Part shown: positions 1-13,529 of the stretch, one piece after another
Position numbering within the stretch: the first letter of the stretch is position 1
Layout: every line of letters begins with the position of its first letter
Assembly: GCF_004027225.2 (NCBI RefSeq)
Contig: NC_044289.2
Coordinates: 12,610,354 to 12,674,353, forward strand
Source: Strigops habroptila
Lineage: Eukaryota > Chordata > Aves > Psittaciformes > Psittacidae
DNA: 64,000 nt
Direction of reading: 5' to 3'
Translations under genes and position numbers: made by a program
Notes under the pieces: model-generated
Told to the model about the DNA's origin: nothing
Database searches by the model: none
What the model saw: the letters and a program-made list of their open reading frames with translations, nothing else

Positions 1-3000
1 AGGTTCGGGATGTGCGAATGATTTCAGATAGGAATTCCAGGCGTTCAAAGGGAATTGCTTATGTTGAATTCGTTGATGTTAGTTCAGTGCCACTGGCAAT
101 AGGACTAACTGGACAGAGAGTCTTGGGTGTACCAATCATAGTACAAGCATCACAGGTAAGGAGTTGTAAACGTCGTTTTTATTCATGTTGAGCAGTGCCT
201 CTTTTATCTTGTAGGAAGACTTTACTGTTGGCAAATTTGGTTACTGTTGAATGTTTGGAAAACTTTACCCAGAATGATTATTTAAGCTAATGATAAATGG
301 ACTTTTGTTTCCCATAGTTGACAGGCAACTTAAAGCAATTCAAAGTGATATAAATGCATTTTGAAACTACAGAAGTTAAGAAGACAGTAACACTGAAACT
401 GTAATAGTGTTCAGAATTGTAGTGGATATTTGTATGCTTTCCAGCATATGTAAAAACCAGATTGTTAATTTACTAGGTAGAAGCCAGAATTCTGCATGAA
501 GTTGTTCAATTTGAAGGCTTTTGGAAGTTGTGTCTCTATACCTGGTCATGGGCTTGGATTTTGTAGGTTTTAAAGTCCAGTGGATAGCATGCAGATTATA
601 AACCAGCTTGTATGTTTTGGTGTATCTGGTAGATGTGTACTGCTTATGTTAAGGGAATTTGATTAAATTCTTACAGAAGGTTTTTCTTTTTTCCTTAGGC
701 AGAGAAAAACAGAGCAGCAGCAATGGCAAACAATCTGCAGAAGGGCAGTGCTGGTCCTATGAGGCTCTATGTGGGGTCATTACACTTCAACATAACTGAA
801 GATATGCTGCGAGGAATTTTTGAGCCATTTGGCAGGGTAAATTTTCATTTGTTAGTTTATCTTAAAAACCCAGAAGAGTTGTAGAGTACTTGCAGCTTCT
901 GGAAAGAATTCAGCTTCACACCTGCAAAACATTTGTTGCTTGTTCCTGCTCTTCTGTTCCTGTGCATCCACAAAGCTTTAAATACATAGTTAGTATTGGA
1001 GGAGAGAACCTTGATGTGTAATGTGCTCCACTGATTTTTGAATGGGAGGTTTTATGAAGGAGAGCTGAGAATTCAATGAGTACCTAAAATTACAAAGCAA
1101 AAAGCCCTACAAATAAATTCCTACATTATATCCTGCTGCTGCAGCTTGTAAATATCTTCCCCTGACATGATTTTGAAGGGGGGGGCCCATTTCACAGCTT
1201 AAAGCACAAAGCACAGGATGGGTCTGAGCTCTGTTCACTGTGAATATAGGAGTTTCATCTGTTTCTGAGGATTTTTGCTCAAGTTTTAGCTCATGTTACT
1301 AACGTGCATTGGCAGTTTGTCCCATACAGCGTGACATTGGCCCCTTTTCACTCTTTATCATTAGGGCCCATGGTAACATGTTTTTGGACAGAGAGTAGAT
1401 TGACTGTGAAGTTTCCAGTGGAGTCATAATAAACGTTACCCTGTTGTGTTAACTAAGGTATCATGAGTATATCGTTGTTAGGTAGGGAAAAAGTAATATA
1501 CTTAACATGCCGCTTGATGGAATTAAAAAAATTAGGATACATCAAGTCCATTGATGTTCCTTTCCTGCTATCTTTGGACATTAACCTTGCCTCATACATA
1601 CTGTAACAGCGCTTTTCAGATGCTTTATTCAGATTCAGGGTATGTAGCTCTTGAGTTCTGTTGTGCAGAAGCCTGGAAAATTGCAGCAGTTTATTAAATC
1701 TGAAGCCACCTGTCCTTGCTTTGTTTCCTCTCAAGGTCTAGCAGTAGGATTAATGTAGTTTAGGAGGTTGACATGTAGAGCTGTGAAAGTTTTTCCTTCT
1801 ACTGATTCCATGTACTCCAGTCTAACTCTCACTTCTCAATTCTGTGTTGCTGTCTCTTCCCAAGACCGTTTTATGGCTCATGGAAGACTTAGTAATATGT
1901 TTAAATTGAGAACTGTAATGTAAAAGTTCCCATATGCTAATAGTTATTTAAAATATGCACCTTTTTCTTAAAGCTCCTGGTCAGACTCATGCAAACTGCT
2001 TTTCTTACCTTGTGAAATGGAGTTCCTCAGCCTATGAGATGCCCTGACTGTAATGTTCTGGATAGGGTTTGATGATGTCTGCTTGCTCATTGTGTGCTAG
2101 AATGTTGCATCAGGACCAAGCCTCTGCCTGTAGATGATCGTAAAGGACAAATTGTACATCACCCTACTGGTTTAGTATCAAAGTCCATAGCCAGCTCCCT
2201 ATACACTCATTTGATTTGAGGAAGGAATGAGGAACTGGTTTCACTTTCATATGTGTATATTGGGCAGGGCTGTATTCAGGCTTTGGTTTGGTATTTTGTA
2301 GTTTGTTCCAAAATGCATGATAATAAATAGCTTTCTTTTTACTTTTAGATTGAAAGCATTCAGCTGATGATGGACAGTGAAACTGGACGCTCAAAAGGAT
2401 ATGGATTTATTACGGTATGACTGGAATTCTCAGACTACTTAGACAATTTCTTAATGTAACCTTCCCATGTAGTAGTAGAGCCTACTCAGCAATCTCTGTT
2501 AAGTCTCAACTTAGAAATGCCACGTTGCAGGACATGCAGCAGTGGCCTTTCTCTTTGTTTCTGCCAGTTCTCTGTGGGTGTTCTGGTTGAACAATGCATG
2601 TGTTTAGGATGGAATAGTGTACTTTGTGTCAGTGCCTGATAAAAGCAGTGCTGTCTCCTGCAGGTAAAGATAATAGTAAATAAAGACTGGCACTTTCAAC
2701 TTGCAGTTGAAAACAACTTTCCTCTTTACCCTCAGATACATAATTCTGTGAACTTGGGTTTATTGACTTATGTGGCATTTTGTCATGGGTCCTCTGGCAC
2801 TTGGAGACAAATTAAACCAAAGGAACTATATAGCCCATATTTGATGGGTTTAATACTGACAAAATATTTGTATATTTAATTAGATGTTACACAGCATAAA
2901 GCAGAACATCTGTTAGGAATAGCCAGTGAATGCATGGCAGTTAGAGGTTTACAAAGGAGGTGACTCTTTCTTGGAAGGTGTTGAAAGAGAAACACAGCCA

Positions 3001-6000
3001 TGTCTTATGTTGATTGCAATATCTGGATGCTCTAGCCTCAACAATAATAATTCTTATTTAAATTTGGGAAAGCAAATACCCAAACCTGTATGAATTTGGT
3101 TTAAATGGAAAACATGAAGCAAACTTAAGTTAGTTTGTAGCTACTGTTATCTTAAACTTGGTGTTTCTCATGTTTATGTAGCTGAATCCTGTAGGCTGTA
3201 TTACTGAATTCGTGTTTTTCCAATCTACAGTTCTCAGACTCTGAGTGTGCCAAAAAGGCCTTGGAACAACTCAATGGATTTGAGCTTGCTGGTAGGCCAA
3301 TGAAAGTTGGACACGTAACTGAGCGCACTGATGCCTCCAGTGCCAGTTCATTTTTGGACAGTGATGAGTTGGAACGGACTGGAATTGACTTGGGAACAAC
3401 TGGTCGCCTTCAGTTGATGGCAAGACTTGCAGAAGGTATGTGTGGTGATTAACAGGAAATGTGGGGAAAATACAGATGTTCGCAGGATTGGAATTAACAC
3501 ACCCCACAGAATATTATGCTAAATGCATGAAATAGTATTTTTAAGCTTTTGAAAGAGTAGGATTTCTGATATTGCATCCCTGAGTGAAAAGTGCTTCTAC
3601 AAAGTACATTTATCTTCTGTTGTAGGTACTGGTTTGCAGATTCCCCCAGCTGCACAGCAGGCACTGCAGATGAGTGGGTCTCTGGCATTTGGAGCTGTGG
3701 CAGGTAAGAAATTACCTATTTATTCTTCAAAACTACTTTATGCTTTATAGTTTTGAGACAAGAGGCACTTATATACGTTTGGTGATTTTTCAAAATGGGA
3801 ACGTAGGTATTGCAGCATGTTTTACAAAGTGTAAAACAGTGCAGATCCATGAACTCATGAACAGTGACAATAGATGACAGCTTTGGGTGTGATACACCTT
3901 GCATTATTTTTTGCAAATCTGTTGTAGTTCACTTAATCCATCCCCAGCCCCTTCATCTCTTATCTTTACTATTCCCTGTACTAATTCTACTGCAGTGCAA
4001 ATGCTGACTGCTAAATGGCAGGCTCATAAGTAGAAAGACATTGACCCCTCTGAAAAAACAGAGCTGTAGTGTTAGGTTCATACAGTGTGTGTCCTGGTGA
4101 GGAAGGACACTGTATATAAGGGAATTTGTGTGTTGCTTGGAATTGGCTATAGTTTGTGTGTTCTGCAAGGGGGTATGTTGGAAGTGTTGCTGAGACTTCA
4201 TTTTGTTGTGAGAGGGAATGAGGTTGAAGATAGGATTGCTGCTGCTAGGTCATAACTGGCCTAAACAGCAAACTGTTCAAGAGGGCTTCAGAACTAGAGC
4301 GATGAGTAACTCAGGAGTTGAGGAATTTACAGAGTGCAATTTCTTCTTGTTGTTTTTTATTGATACAAGAACAAAGGGCATGAAACTGTCATAGCAGTAG
4401 AAAAGACTTGAATGTCACAAATAATTAGATGCTGGAAGGTGAGAGAAGTGGAAGGAAATCAACAAAGAACAGGGGACATTGTTGTGTTTGTCTTCCAGCA
4501 GAGTTTGTGACAGAAGTGATTCAGACTTAAGATACACCTGAATCATGTTACTGAAGTTGTTCAGGTGCAGTTTTGAAATGAGCATACACATGAAACTGTA
4601 GACAGTTGCTAAAAGAATACAATAGGGACTCTCTATAGATACACCTTTGGAAGGAAAAGGAACTGGCAAGTAAAAAAGAACTGTAGGTTGAGGAATAAGG
4701 TTTTTTCCTATTTGAGAAGAAAAAGATGAAAAAGACACAGTGGCAAGGAAAAAGTGTATCTAGTCCAGAAAGAAGGAAAGGTAACAGCACTAAAGCTAGA
4801 TCACCTTTAATGTAGGTGATAGTGGTGTGACAGTCTGGCTTAGAAACAGGTATAGTCAATGAGGAATAAAAAACACCAATGCTTTTCCCACCCCCATATT
4901 AGAAACAAAGAAGTCTAAATCCCCAAATCAGGAACATGGCTGAAGATGTTTGACACAGCTGACCTGTTAGGATAGCATGGAATCAGTGTGAGACAACGTG
5001 GCTCTGGAGGAATAAATGATAAGGCCATATACAGGGTTTTGAGGAATGTGCATGTTCAGTAACTAGAAATGAAAGTGGTAGGAATAGAGGTGTTTATTCT
5101 ACTTGTACAAAAGGAGTAATGCAGACGTGCAACTTAAGTAACTTTGGAAAAAAGATAAAGCTTTTTACTACCATAGTCATGAGCTATCCCCAAAGTGAGA
5201 TTTGGTTATGGATTAAAGATCTCTTTACTCTTGTTAGAGAAAATTACTACCAGGAATTATGTCATTGTGGGAGACTTTAACTTCCCTGATACAGATTGGA
5301 GAAGAATTGCTAGTAATAATGGTGGGGCCCAGATATTCCTGGATGTGATATCCGACAAATTTCTTCATCAAACACTCACTGACTCATGAAGAGGGGATGC
5401 TATTTTAAACTCAATTTGGTAAGTAATGAAGATGTTATGGATGAGAATAGAAATGACCATTGACTTGAGGGATCATGAGTTGCTCAAGTTTAAATGGAAG
5501 GATAAGCAGGTCTGTAAGGCTTCTGATTTCTAAAGTGGTGGTTGAAGAAACGAGGCCATAGAGTCATCTGGTCTAAGCAACTTGGGTGTTTGAACAGTGA
5601 GGATGTAAAAGGTTTCTTCAGTTCCAAATTGCTAATGCTATATTGGATCTGTATTCCACAGAAAGAAGAAACAGTCCTGTTAGAAATGGGCTCCACACCG
5701 AACTGGGTGATTAACTGCCTCAAAAGAAATAAGGAATAAGCTCAGAGCCTATGAAGAAGAGGAAAAAGGACTGATAATAAACCCGTATTTTTAGTTTGGG
5801 AAATAGTAAAAATGAGAATTATCTACTAAGTCAGTTTGAATTAGGCCTTGTGAAAGACATGAAAGCATAGATGAAGTTTTCCCAACTCCTGAAGAGAACA
5901 AAAAGGAAGCAGGGGTGAGGTTGTCTGAAAAAATACTCCCAAGGTGTTCCAAAAGAGTCTCATTGCCTCAGTTTGTAGTGGGGACACTGGTGATTAAAGT

Positions 6001-9000
6001 TTGGAATTTGAGGATGGTAAGCTAGGAACATGAAAAAAAAAATCATTCACAGGGTAGAAGCAAAGCTGAAAGTAAGATCCGAATGTAGAAAGAAAACTCC
6101 CAGCAAGTTAGTGAGGGAATAGGTACATGAAATATGAGGTTCGATATCTGGTATTGATATAGCTGTAACATCTAAATTACTTACACTTAAAAGGAAGGAA
6201 GAACACCACATCCTGGCCAGTTTCCAGTCCTGTTACAGTCCTGTTACTCCTGTTACTTCACTTCTCTCCTTCAAAAGCCATGCTAAAGATGGGTAAACTG
6301 GAGAATATTATTAAAGCCCAGCATACTTCAGATAAACTGCATTTAAAGATTCAGAGTCTTTGATAAAACCGACTTTCCTGCACAAGGAGCAGTGGTAGAG
6401 CTCTTCTCCCTGAACTTCTGACTTGTATCACTTAAAAGTTATCAAACTTTAGAAGTGGGTAGTACAGGAAATACAAGATGTGTAAAAAAGCTGGCTCAAA
6501 GAAAGAGGAACTGTGTTTTTTGGAAGATCAGAGGCTGTTGTTGAAGCCAAAATTCAGGTGTTGGGCTGATCTTGTTTTAATATTTACATAAATAACAATA
6601 GTCAACAAGAGTATGAGTGAGGTGAGTAAATACAGAGGGGCTGTTGATAAGGGATTCTTGGGGTGTTGTACATTGTTCACCTTTCAGGATTGAAACAAAT
6701 TCTAGTTGTATGGCCTGGGAGCTTAGCAGTGAAAGACAGCAAGGAGGAGGAAATAGATCCAGTTCATCAGTGAGTGAATATGAACTGTCAGTGTGCTGCA
6801 TTTTTGGAAGGGCAGCTGTGTTCCTGGAAGTAGCACACCTGAGCAGCTGAGATGTGAAAGTCCGCATTGATGAGCAGTTCTGGTCACCCATGTTCAAGAG
6901 GGGTTGAATCAAACTAAAGAACTAGTTTTCCAGGAGACCTGAAAACTTGGACGTTATTCCAATGGAGAAGATTCCAGCAGGAAAAGGAATTGAAGCTAAA
7001 GAGCTGTAGCTTGTACTTTCTGCTCTTCAGTAAACTCTGTCTGAAAATCTGGAACTTAAAATAACCATGAGGCTATAGAACATTCTTCTCAAGCTTCATG
7101 TCACAAAACATTCCTTACTTTCGGGGAAGAAACTATCTGTTCATGAAAAAGATGAGATAGTGCCTGCAGTAGAGGGACAAATAGGTGTTACCATCCATGA
7201 CCTCTCTCTGATCTGCTGTTCTGTTGTAACTAATTACTTCAAAAACTGAGGAATGCTTGGCAGGCTGTAGTTTATTAAAACCTAGTTGTGCTTTGAGTAA
7301 AGATGCAACTTCATTTTGGTTTAAGACACAAAATGCTTTCATTGATACTTCTCCTTTCTCTGTGCTAAGCATGTACTTCTCAGTCATGCTGAACAGATTA
7401 TATATAGAGAACATAGTGAAAAAGGTACTTTGATCCTAACTTGACGGATGTATTAATTTTAGTTTATACATACTATATAAAAGTGCATGGAGGGAAGATT
7501 AAGAGGTGACAGTGAAGAGTGACAATGAGTTTCTAAATTCCAAGTGAATTTAGAAGTGAGAGGATCATTCTTCAATCTTGAGCAACAAGAAAATTCAGTT
7601 ACTTGACTGAACAAGGTTTAGGTTCATCTGAAACATATCAGACCTGTTCCTACAACATCCTGGTAGCAGATGTGTTTAGATTTGACTCTAGGCTCTCCAT
7701 AGAGCTTGCACTGGTGATCTCTGTAGATTTGCCACATTTGGTGCAGGCGTCCTGGAGCATTTGGCTGTAGAGCCTTGGGCTGACTGACACTGAGTTCAGC
7801 TGTACAGGGTGTACATGTGCAGTCGTGTCACAATTGCAGAGGGGGATGTCTCGGTCCTCATCTAACCTGAGGGATTGAGGAGATTTGGGGGTTTATTAAT
7901 GTTTTTAAAACACATTTATTTACAGATAAGTTTAGGTAGTGATTAACTAGGTGAAATTAGTTACAGACCTGGCCAAATCCATGCTGTTTCTGCAGAGAAT
8001 ACAGGCTAAGACAGTCTTCCCCAGTATTTACCACTTCATGGAGCTGAGGATTTCTTTATGTTCAGATCCCTGTGGAAAACATGCTAAACATAGCCAATTC
8101 CTGTTACAGTTCAGCCTTCCGAGCTTACTCCTTCCATCTCTTGTTTTCAGTATAGTTCCCAGCACATGGAGTTCTGTGGAAGTCACTTGGGAAGGCATGT
8201 GAGGAAGATTTCCTCAGTGAGGGAGAGCTCTCACTGCCTAATACTTAGAGCAAAAATACTCATTCCTGTTGGCTCTCCAGTGTTTTGGAGGAGAGTTTAT
8301 TAGGGAAAAAGTATCCCAAAGGATACCTGACACCTTTGGGTCTTTCCAGGTAAGCTGGGAAGCTTACTTGGGTCCAACTGCTTTCTAAACAAGTGAATAA
8401 AAGATGATGATTAACTTTAGTCTCCTAAGTAAGTTAGAATTTGTTTGTGTGATTTAAATTGGAAGTGAAGAGGCTTATGCTGACACTTCCTGCGTTCTGG
8501 AGTTTCCTGTTGGTTTAAAGGTGACAAGTATTTGAGTCATACTTGGAAATGGTTAGAAAGTCAGCATTTGTCTGTTCCCATTACTTCAAACTGGGACAGC
8601 TCTATGTTATTAAACAAGAGATTAGTGGGGGTTTTGTGGGCAAATTAAATGTTCTGAACACTTGAAAATGTTTTGCATTTGAAAAACACCAAAGTAACTT
8701 GTGTCATTATGACATTTATATGGACAGGTAACCGGTGAAACACCACCTTATTCTACTTGAAACTGCTGACAGCTTTCAGAATGTTGTGTTTGGACAATTC
8801 TGTGCTTGAAAGCTTTCTGTTAGTAAAGATGCCAAACTCCCAATGCCTGTAAGAATTGCTGTAATTATTTTCTCCTGGAACGAAATACATCTTACAGAGT
8901 CGGAGCACAGCAAAGGCAAGGTGGAAATGATATGTTGAATTAAGGGACAGGGTCTTTGCTTTTAAGGTATTGTTTCTCTTTGAAATGTGCTTGCCTCTGT

Positions 9001-12000
9001 GGTTATGGAATTTCTATTGAGTACAGAGTATTCCAGCTGAGTAGCTGAAATTAGTGAAACTACTCACGACTAGAGAGGAGCAGTGAGAGTGGGTTGTGGT
9101 ACTTGAACAAGCTCTTAACCACAAAAATAGAACTGTACAGCCTGGCTGGCAGGTGATGACAGTAATGCACACACACTAACAAACTCTCTGTATTCTTTCT
9201 TTAGATTTGCAAACGAGACTATCTCAGCAGAATGAAGGTAAATAGCATTTGATGTGACTTGTCCCCAGTGGGTTTTGTTGTAGATGTTTGTAAGTGAAAT
9301 GCTTCTGGTGCAGAGTTTGGCAACAGCCTGAGAAATTGTATTGTAATAGTGTCTGTAGGAATTCAGTCTGATTATGGACTGAAAAAAACAGAATGTATGT
9401 TAAATCCTTCACTTTTTCTTCATAGCATGTCCTTGGTGTTGATAATGCTCCCCAGCCATACCTTAGTCCTTAAAACTGTGTGGGTTTGGGTGTGGGGTTG
9501 TTTCTGCCTTTAAGGTAGGGAATAGAAGGGTCATTTGAGTTTGGGATCTCTGTCCCTGGATTAGGCATCATCCTACCCTGGCTGTGCAGCCCTGAATGGA
9601 GAGAGAAGGTGGCTTTTACTCCAGCTGAATTAACAGAAGCTTTCAGCCGGTGGGAAGGGCAGTGCTTACCTTCAGTAAGGGGCACTGTGATGATGAGCAA
9701 CAATAAATGACAAGTAGTAATTCCATAGTTACTAGGAAAGAGTACAGATCTGTGCCACAGTTAAAATATTTATACATTTTAATTGTCAAGTATTTCCTGT
9801 GTTGCACGTTTCCAAGGGGCAAAAGTAGGGATATACTTGGTTTTGAAGGATAGTTCAAGATGCTTAAAATACATTGGGAGAATGCTCAGAAAGGTCTGTC
9901 CCTTCCTGTGAAGCCAAGTGGCGTGGTGCCACTTCATCCTGAGCTGCTGCTTGGCTTCCAAGAGGAATAAAAATGGGAGGTGCTGCTGGCACACAACTTG
10001 GGCAGAAGTTTTAGATGCATTGAAGATGCATTTAAATATTTACATTGAAGATCTGCCAAAATCCATGTACAGGGTTATCTTTTCACTTCTCAGCTTCAGC
10101 TGCAGTTGTGCTGTTTTCTGTATTGATTAATTTAAACCTGCTCTATCATAGATAGTGTCTAGCTACAAGATTGGCTTTTCTGCCTTCAGTTTTCTGTTTA
10201 GTTACAACCATTCCTGTTGAATGTTGTGATTATTTTAAAACATAGAATATCCTCATGTAAATTGGAACCATGCAGAGCAGGTTCTTAGATCTGTTACTGT
10301 GTTCTTCCATTACAACAGTTCTGGCTGCAGCTGCTTCAGTACAACCACTTGCAACACAGTGCTTCCAGCTTTCCAACATGTTTAATCCTCAAACGTAAGT
10401 GATTTATTGTGGTCTGTTTCTGTTTGCCATTTGTTGATGACTTTAACATCTGAGTAAGGAACTGGAATGTGGCAAAGGGGTTTTTTTGATGGGTTTTGGG
10501 GTGAATTTTGTCTGAGTGATAACAGTTCCATCTCTGTCCTGTTTTTCTTCCACCCCCTACAGTGAAGAAGAAGCTGGCTGGGATACAGAAATTAAAGATG
10601 ATGTGATTGAGGAATGTAACAAACACGGAGGAGTTATCCACATCTATGTAGACAAAAACTCAGCTCAGGTATGCCTGGTTCCTGAGTTGTTAGATTGGAG
10701 ATGAGATGCTGTGGGGTACATAAAACCACATCCAGACTTTCCTTGCGTTTCCTAGTCATGAGGATCACTGCTGTGTGGCACTGCTGAGCTGGTGGGAGGC
10801 AGATGGGGTGTATTACCTGTTAATATCTCCGAGAAAACAAAGCATCCTTTGACAGGTAGGGGGGAGCCCAACAGCAAAAAAAACCCCCAGCACACAACCC
10901 CCCAAAACCCACCATCCTCCCAAGCCCAAAAAAGCAACAGCCCTCAATTTACCTCACATAAGTTCTGAGCAAATGGAGGTGCAAATCTGGTTCACATTAG
11001 CAAGTGGATTTAAAAGGAAAAGCTACAGCTACTGTAGCATGAGTTAGCTGTTGGCTAATGCAGTCCTCTCTGCCACAGTAGCATGGTGGTGACCGAGATA
11101 AAAAATACACACTGATACTTCAAAATCCTGTGTTTGAACATGAGTTCCCACTGTGCTGCTCCATTTTCCAGCCTTAGATTCTGGTCACGTTATCTTTTAA
11201 GTGTTCCCATATCCCATCTCTTTGGGGCTCCTTCCCAGACTTGCCAGGCTAAGGGCTGGCAGCAGTCAGCTGTGAGGATGGGATTTGTTGTGGGTGAAAA
11301 GACTTACGGTGTGTTAGGGAAAGCTCAAGCTTTATGTTGCAGTATCTCATGGCAAGGTTTCAGCAGCTCGGATGCACATGCAGGGGAGGCTGAGAGAACA
11401 ACTTTGTGTGTTAATTGCTTTAATGCCTCAACCATCAGCCCCTGAGCTCAAGTTTCCCTTCAAGAAGGAATGAGATCACAGTGGGAAGAGTAAGTCCTGG
11501 CTGGCAGAGGCTGCTAAAGAAAAGGCTGGATTCTGTTTCTTAATTCTTTTCCTGTAAAATCTTGTTTCAGTTAGAATCTGGTCTGGTTCAAGAATTACTG
11601 GTAGTAGTCTCTTTTTAAGCAGGCAGCCAGAATAATGAATACACATTACTGTGGGTGGCTGTGCCTTGAATGGGAATGTTGCAGTGCACTGCATTAGGCT
11701 GGTTTGGTGCCTTAGGTGCGGATGGAAAACCTCAGTTAAAAGATGAGTCTGTCACTCATATTAGATACTGTCTTAGGCTCTTCTTGCCCTGTTGTGGAGG
11801 GCTTTACCCCTTTGTCCCAGTCCTTGTTCAAATAAAGGCAGATGCTGAAATTCATGTAGGAGAATTACAGTACCAGTCTTCCTCGAAGGGCCAGACATGC
11901 TTCCAGCCTGGGGAGTGCTTAATCTCTTTAGGCACCAGGCTGTGAACTTGCCTGTCCAGTTAAGTGTGGTTCAGGCTGGTGACTTGCACAGCTGGGCCTG

Positions 12001-12619
12001 GCCTGCAGCACAGGTAGCCAAGCTCCTCCTGCTTCTGTTTTACACCAGCCGTTAGCTGCTCTCTGTGGAGGGTTGTCTGAGCAAGCGAGCAGTCACTGCT
12101 TGTTCATTTCGGACCAAGCACACGTTTGTTCTGCTTTGCAACCTGCTATTCAGAGAAGTTTCGTGCCAAGGTTACAGTGTGGTAACTTGTCAGTAAAAAC
12201 CTGCTGCTCTGTTTTCTCACGTCATTCTGCTTTACGGGGTGGTCATGGTCAGGGTAGAGCAAGAGTTGCCTCTGCCACAGCCTCTTTCTTCAGCACAGGA
12301 GGTGCTGGACCCTCCTCAGGCTTCTCACAGCTCTGACCCTTCTGTATTACAGGGCAACGTGTACGTCAAATGTCCTTCGATCGCTGCTGCCATCGCAGCT
12401 GTAAATGCGTTGCACGGGAGGTGGTTTGCAGGTGAGTGGCTTTCACACAGAGAAACCTTGAGCTGTTAACTGCAGAAATGGCCAAATACTGATGTTTGTG
12501 TTTCCATCCTCTGATCAGGTAAAATGATTACAGCAGCGTATGTACCTCTTCCAACGTACCATAGCCTTTTCCCAGACTCTATGACTGCAACCCAACTACT
12601 GGTTCCTGTTCGACGATGA
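1..12619 (+). CDS. RBM39: RNA-binding protein 39 (CAPER-alpha), C-terminal part
   Basis: Spliceosome-associated SR-like protein and transcription coactivator of nuclear speckles. Coding exons: 1-155 (cut by the window edge), 699-836, 2349-2414, 3231-3435, 3626-3703, 9205-9237, 10319-10394, 10563-10668, 12353-12431, 12519-12619 (stop TGA 12617-12619). All have AG/GT borders and the joined frame stays open for 344 residues. The window holds the second half of RRM1 (RDVRMISDRNSRRSKG), complete RRM2 (visible residues about 73-150, with LYVGSLHFNI and GYGFITF), the linker, and the C-terminal UHM, a degenerate RRM that binds ULM peptides of U2AF65 and SF3B1. The UHM R-x-F signature is Arg308-Trp309-Phe310 in visible numbering. 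The N-terminal RS domain lies left of the window. RBM23 is the nearest paralogue, but near-identity to recalled RBM39 and the synteny favour RBM39. Confidence 0.97.
156..12518 (+). other. RBM39 introns: contents
   Basis: Introns are 156-698, 837-2348, 2415-3230, 3436-3625, 3704-9204, 9238-10318, 10395-10562, 10669-12352 and 12432-12518. The only element I could identify is the LINE remnant in the 5.5-kb intron, listed separately. About 10860-10950 is an A/C-rich low-complexity patch. The rest looks like ordinary unique intronic DNA. Short open frames here have no recognisable domain. I saw no convincing snoRNA, microRNA hairpin or tRNA by eye. Confidence 0.6.
5190..6960 (+). mobile_element. 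Degenerate CR1-clade LINE remnant in RBM39 intron
   Basis: Near 5255-5300 one frame reads VIVGDFNFPDTDW, the conserved motif of the APE-type endonuclease domain of CR1/L2-clade non-LTR retrotransposons. It is followed by residues like FLDVISDKFLHQ and then RGDAILN, which fit the region after that motif. Around 6872-6920 the text CAGTTCTGGTCACCCATGTT matches the 3' part typical of CR1-like elements. The same orientation at both ends suggests one old insertion. The middle is too decayed to recognise, and frames are broken by stops and shifts, so it is inactive. Outer limits are approximate. It could instead be two separate old fragments. Confidence 0.55.
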
Positions 12620-13520
12620 AGATGGATTTAGACAGTTTTGTACATAGTTATTTTTTGGAGGAAGATTGAGTTATCTTTTATTTAGATAAAACTAAAGGAA
12701 AGGATTTAATGTCATTTTGTGTACACTTCCTGCTACCTTTAAAAATAAAATGAAGTAAGCAGAAATGCAGTGTGTTCATTCTCCCTAACTAGCATTTCCA
12801 CTGTATACAAAGCTGTTGACTTCTTGTTCTGCCTTGTAATTCTTGTACATTGACTAAGGTGATCCGTAGGAACTGAGAAGTAGCTCATAGAAAACAAGTT
12901 CTCTGTAAAAGGCAGATGGGACATAATGACATTTTTAATGTTTCACAAAGCCTTTCTTTTAATGCAGCAATTACATTTACACTTCACTAAATGTAGGTGA
13001 TCTGCTAAGGGTTAATATCAGAGGTAGACGTTCTGAAGGGACATATTTAGTGTTTTGTATAAATGGAAGATTCAAGAGGCTACTGAAAGCTGACTCTAGG
13101 CAGCCACTCAGCTTGCTTTGTGCTGAATAATTGGTAAGAATAGAAGGATTGAAGGGTTTTATTTCTTGATGGTAACTTTTGATTAATGTATCTGTAAAAG
13201 TTTCTTTGTAAATACTGTGTGAGGTGTGTCTAAGTTTCCAAACAAAACGATCTCTGCATTTCCAGATAAGTTTCTATGTCTGCAGTGGGGCACAGCTGAA
13301 GGATTTCAGCCAAGTTTGAAAATGGGTAGGAAATACAGACACGTGTTTTGTTCTGGTTGCATATAATCTTTGCTCTTTTTAAGCTCTGTGAGCTCTGAAA
13401 TATATTTTTGGGTTACTTCAGTGTGTTTGACAAGACAGCTTGATATTTCTATCAAACAAAGACTTTCATATTGCAACAATCTTTGTAAGAACCACTCAAA
13501 TAAAATTCTCTTAAAAAGGC
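12620..13520 (+). terminator. RBM39 3' UTR with two candidate poly(A) signals
   Basis: After the stop codon, AATAAA occurs at 12744-12749, about 125 bases downstream, giving a short 3' UTR. A second AATAAA at 13499-13504 is followed by a GT-rich stretch near 13550-13575, so a longer 3' UTR of about 0.9 kb is also plausible. No coding potential is evident on either strand. The choice between the sites cannot be made from sequence alone. Confidence 0.6.
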
Positions 13521-13529
13521 CTTCATGAA

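Noticed and set aside
8390-8490. Possible C/D-box snoRNA in the RBM39 intron (ATGATGA near 8403, CTGA near 8480, short flanking AAGTG/CACTT match)
   Set aside because: The terminal stem is short and badly spaced from the C box, no good internal D'/C' boxes are seen, and I recall no snoRNA in this host intron. Chance is more likely.
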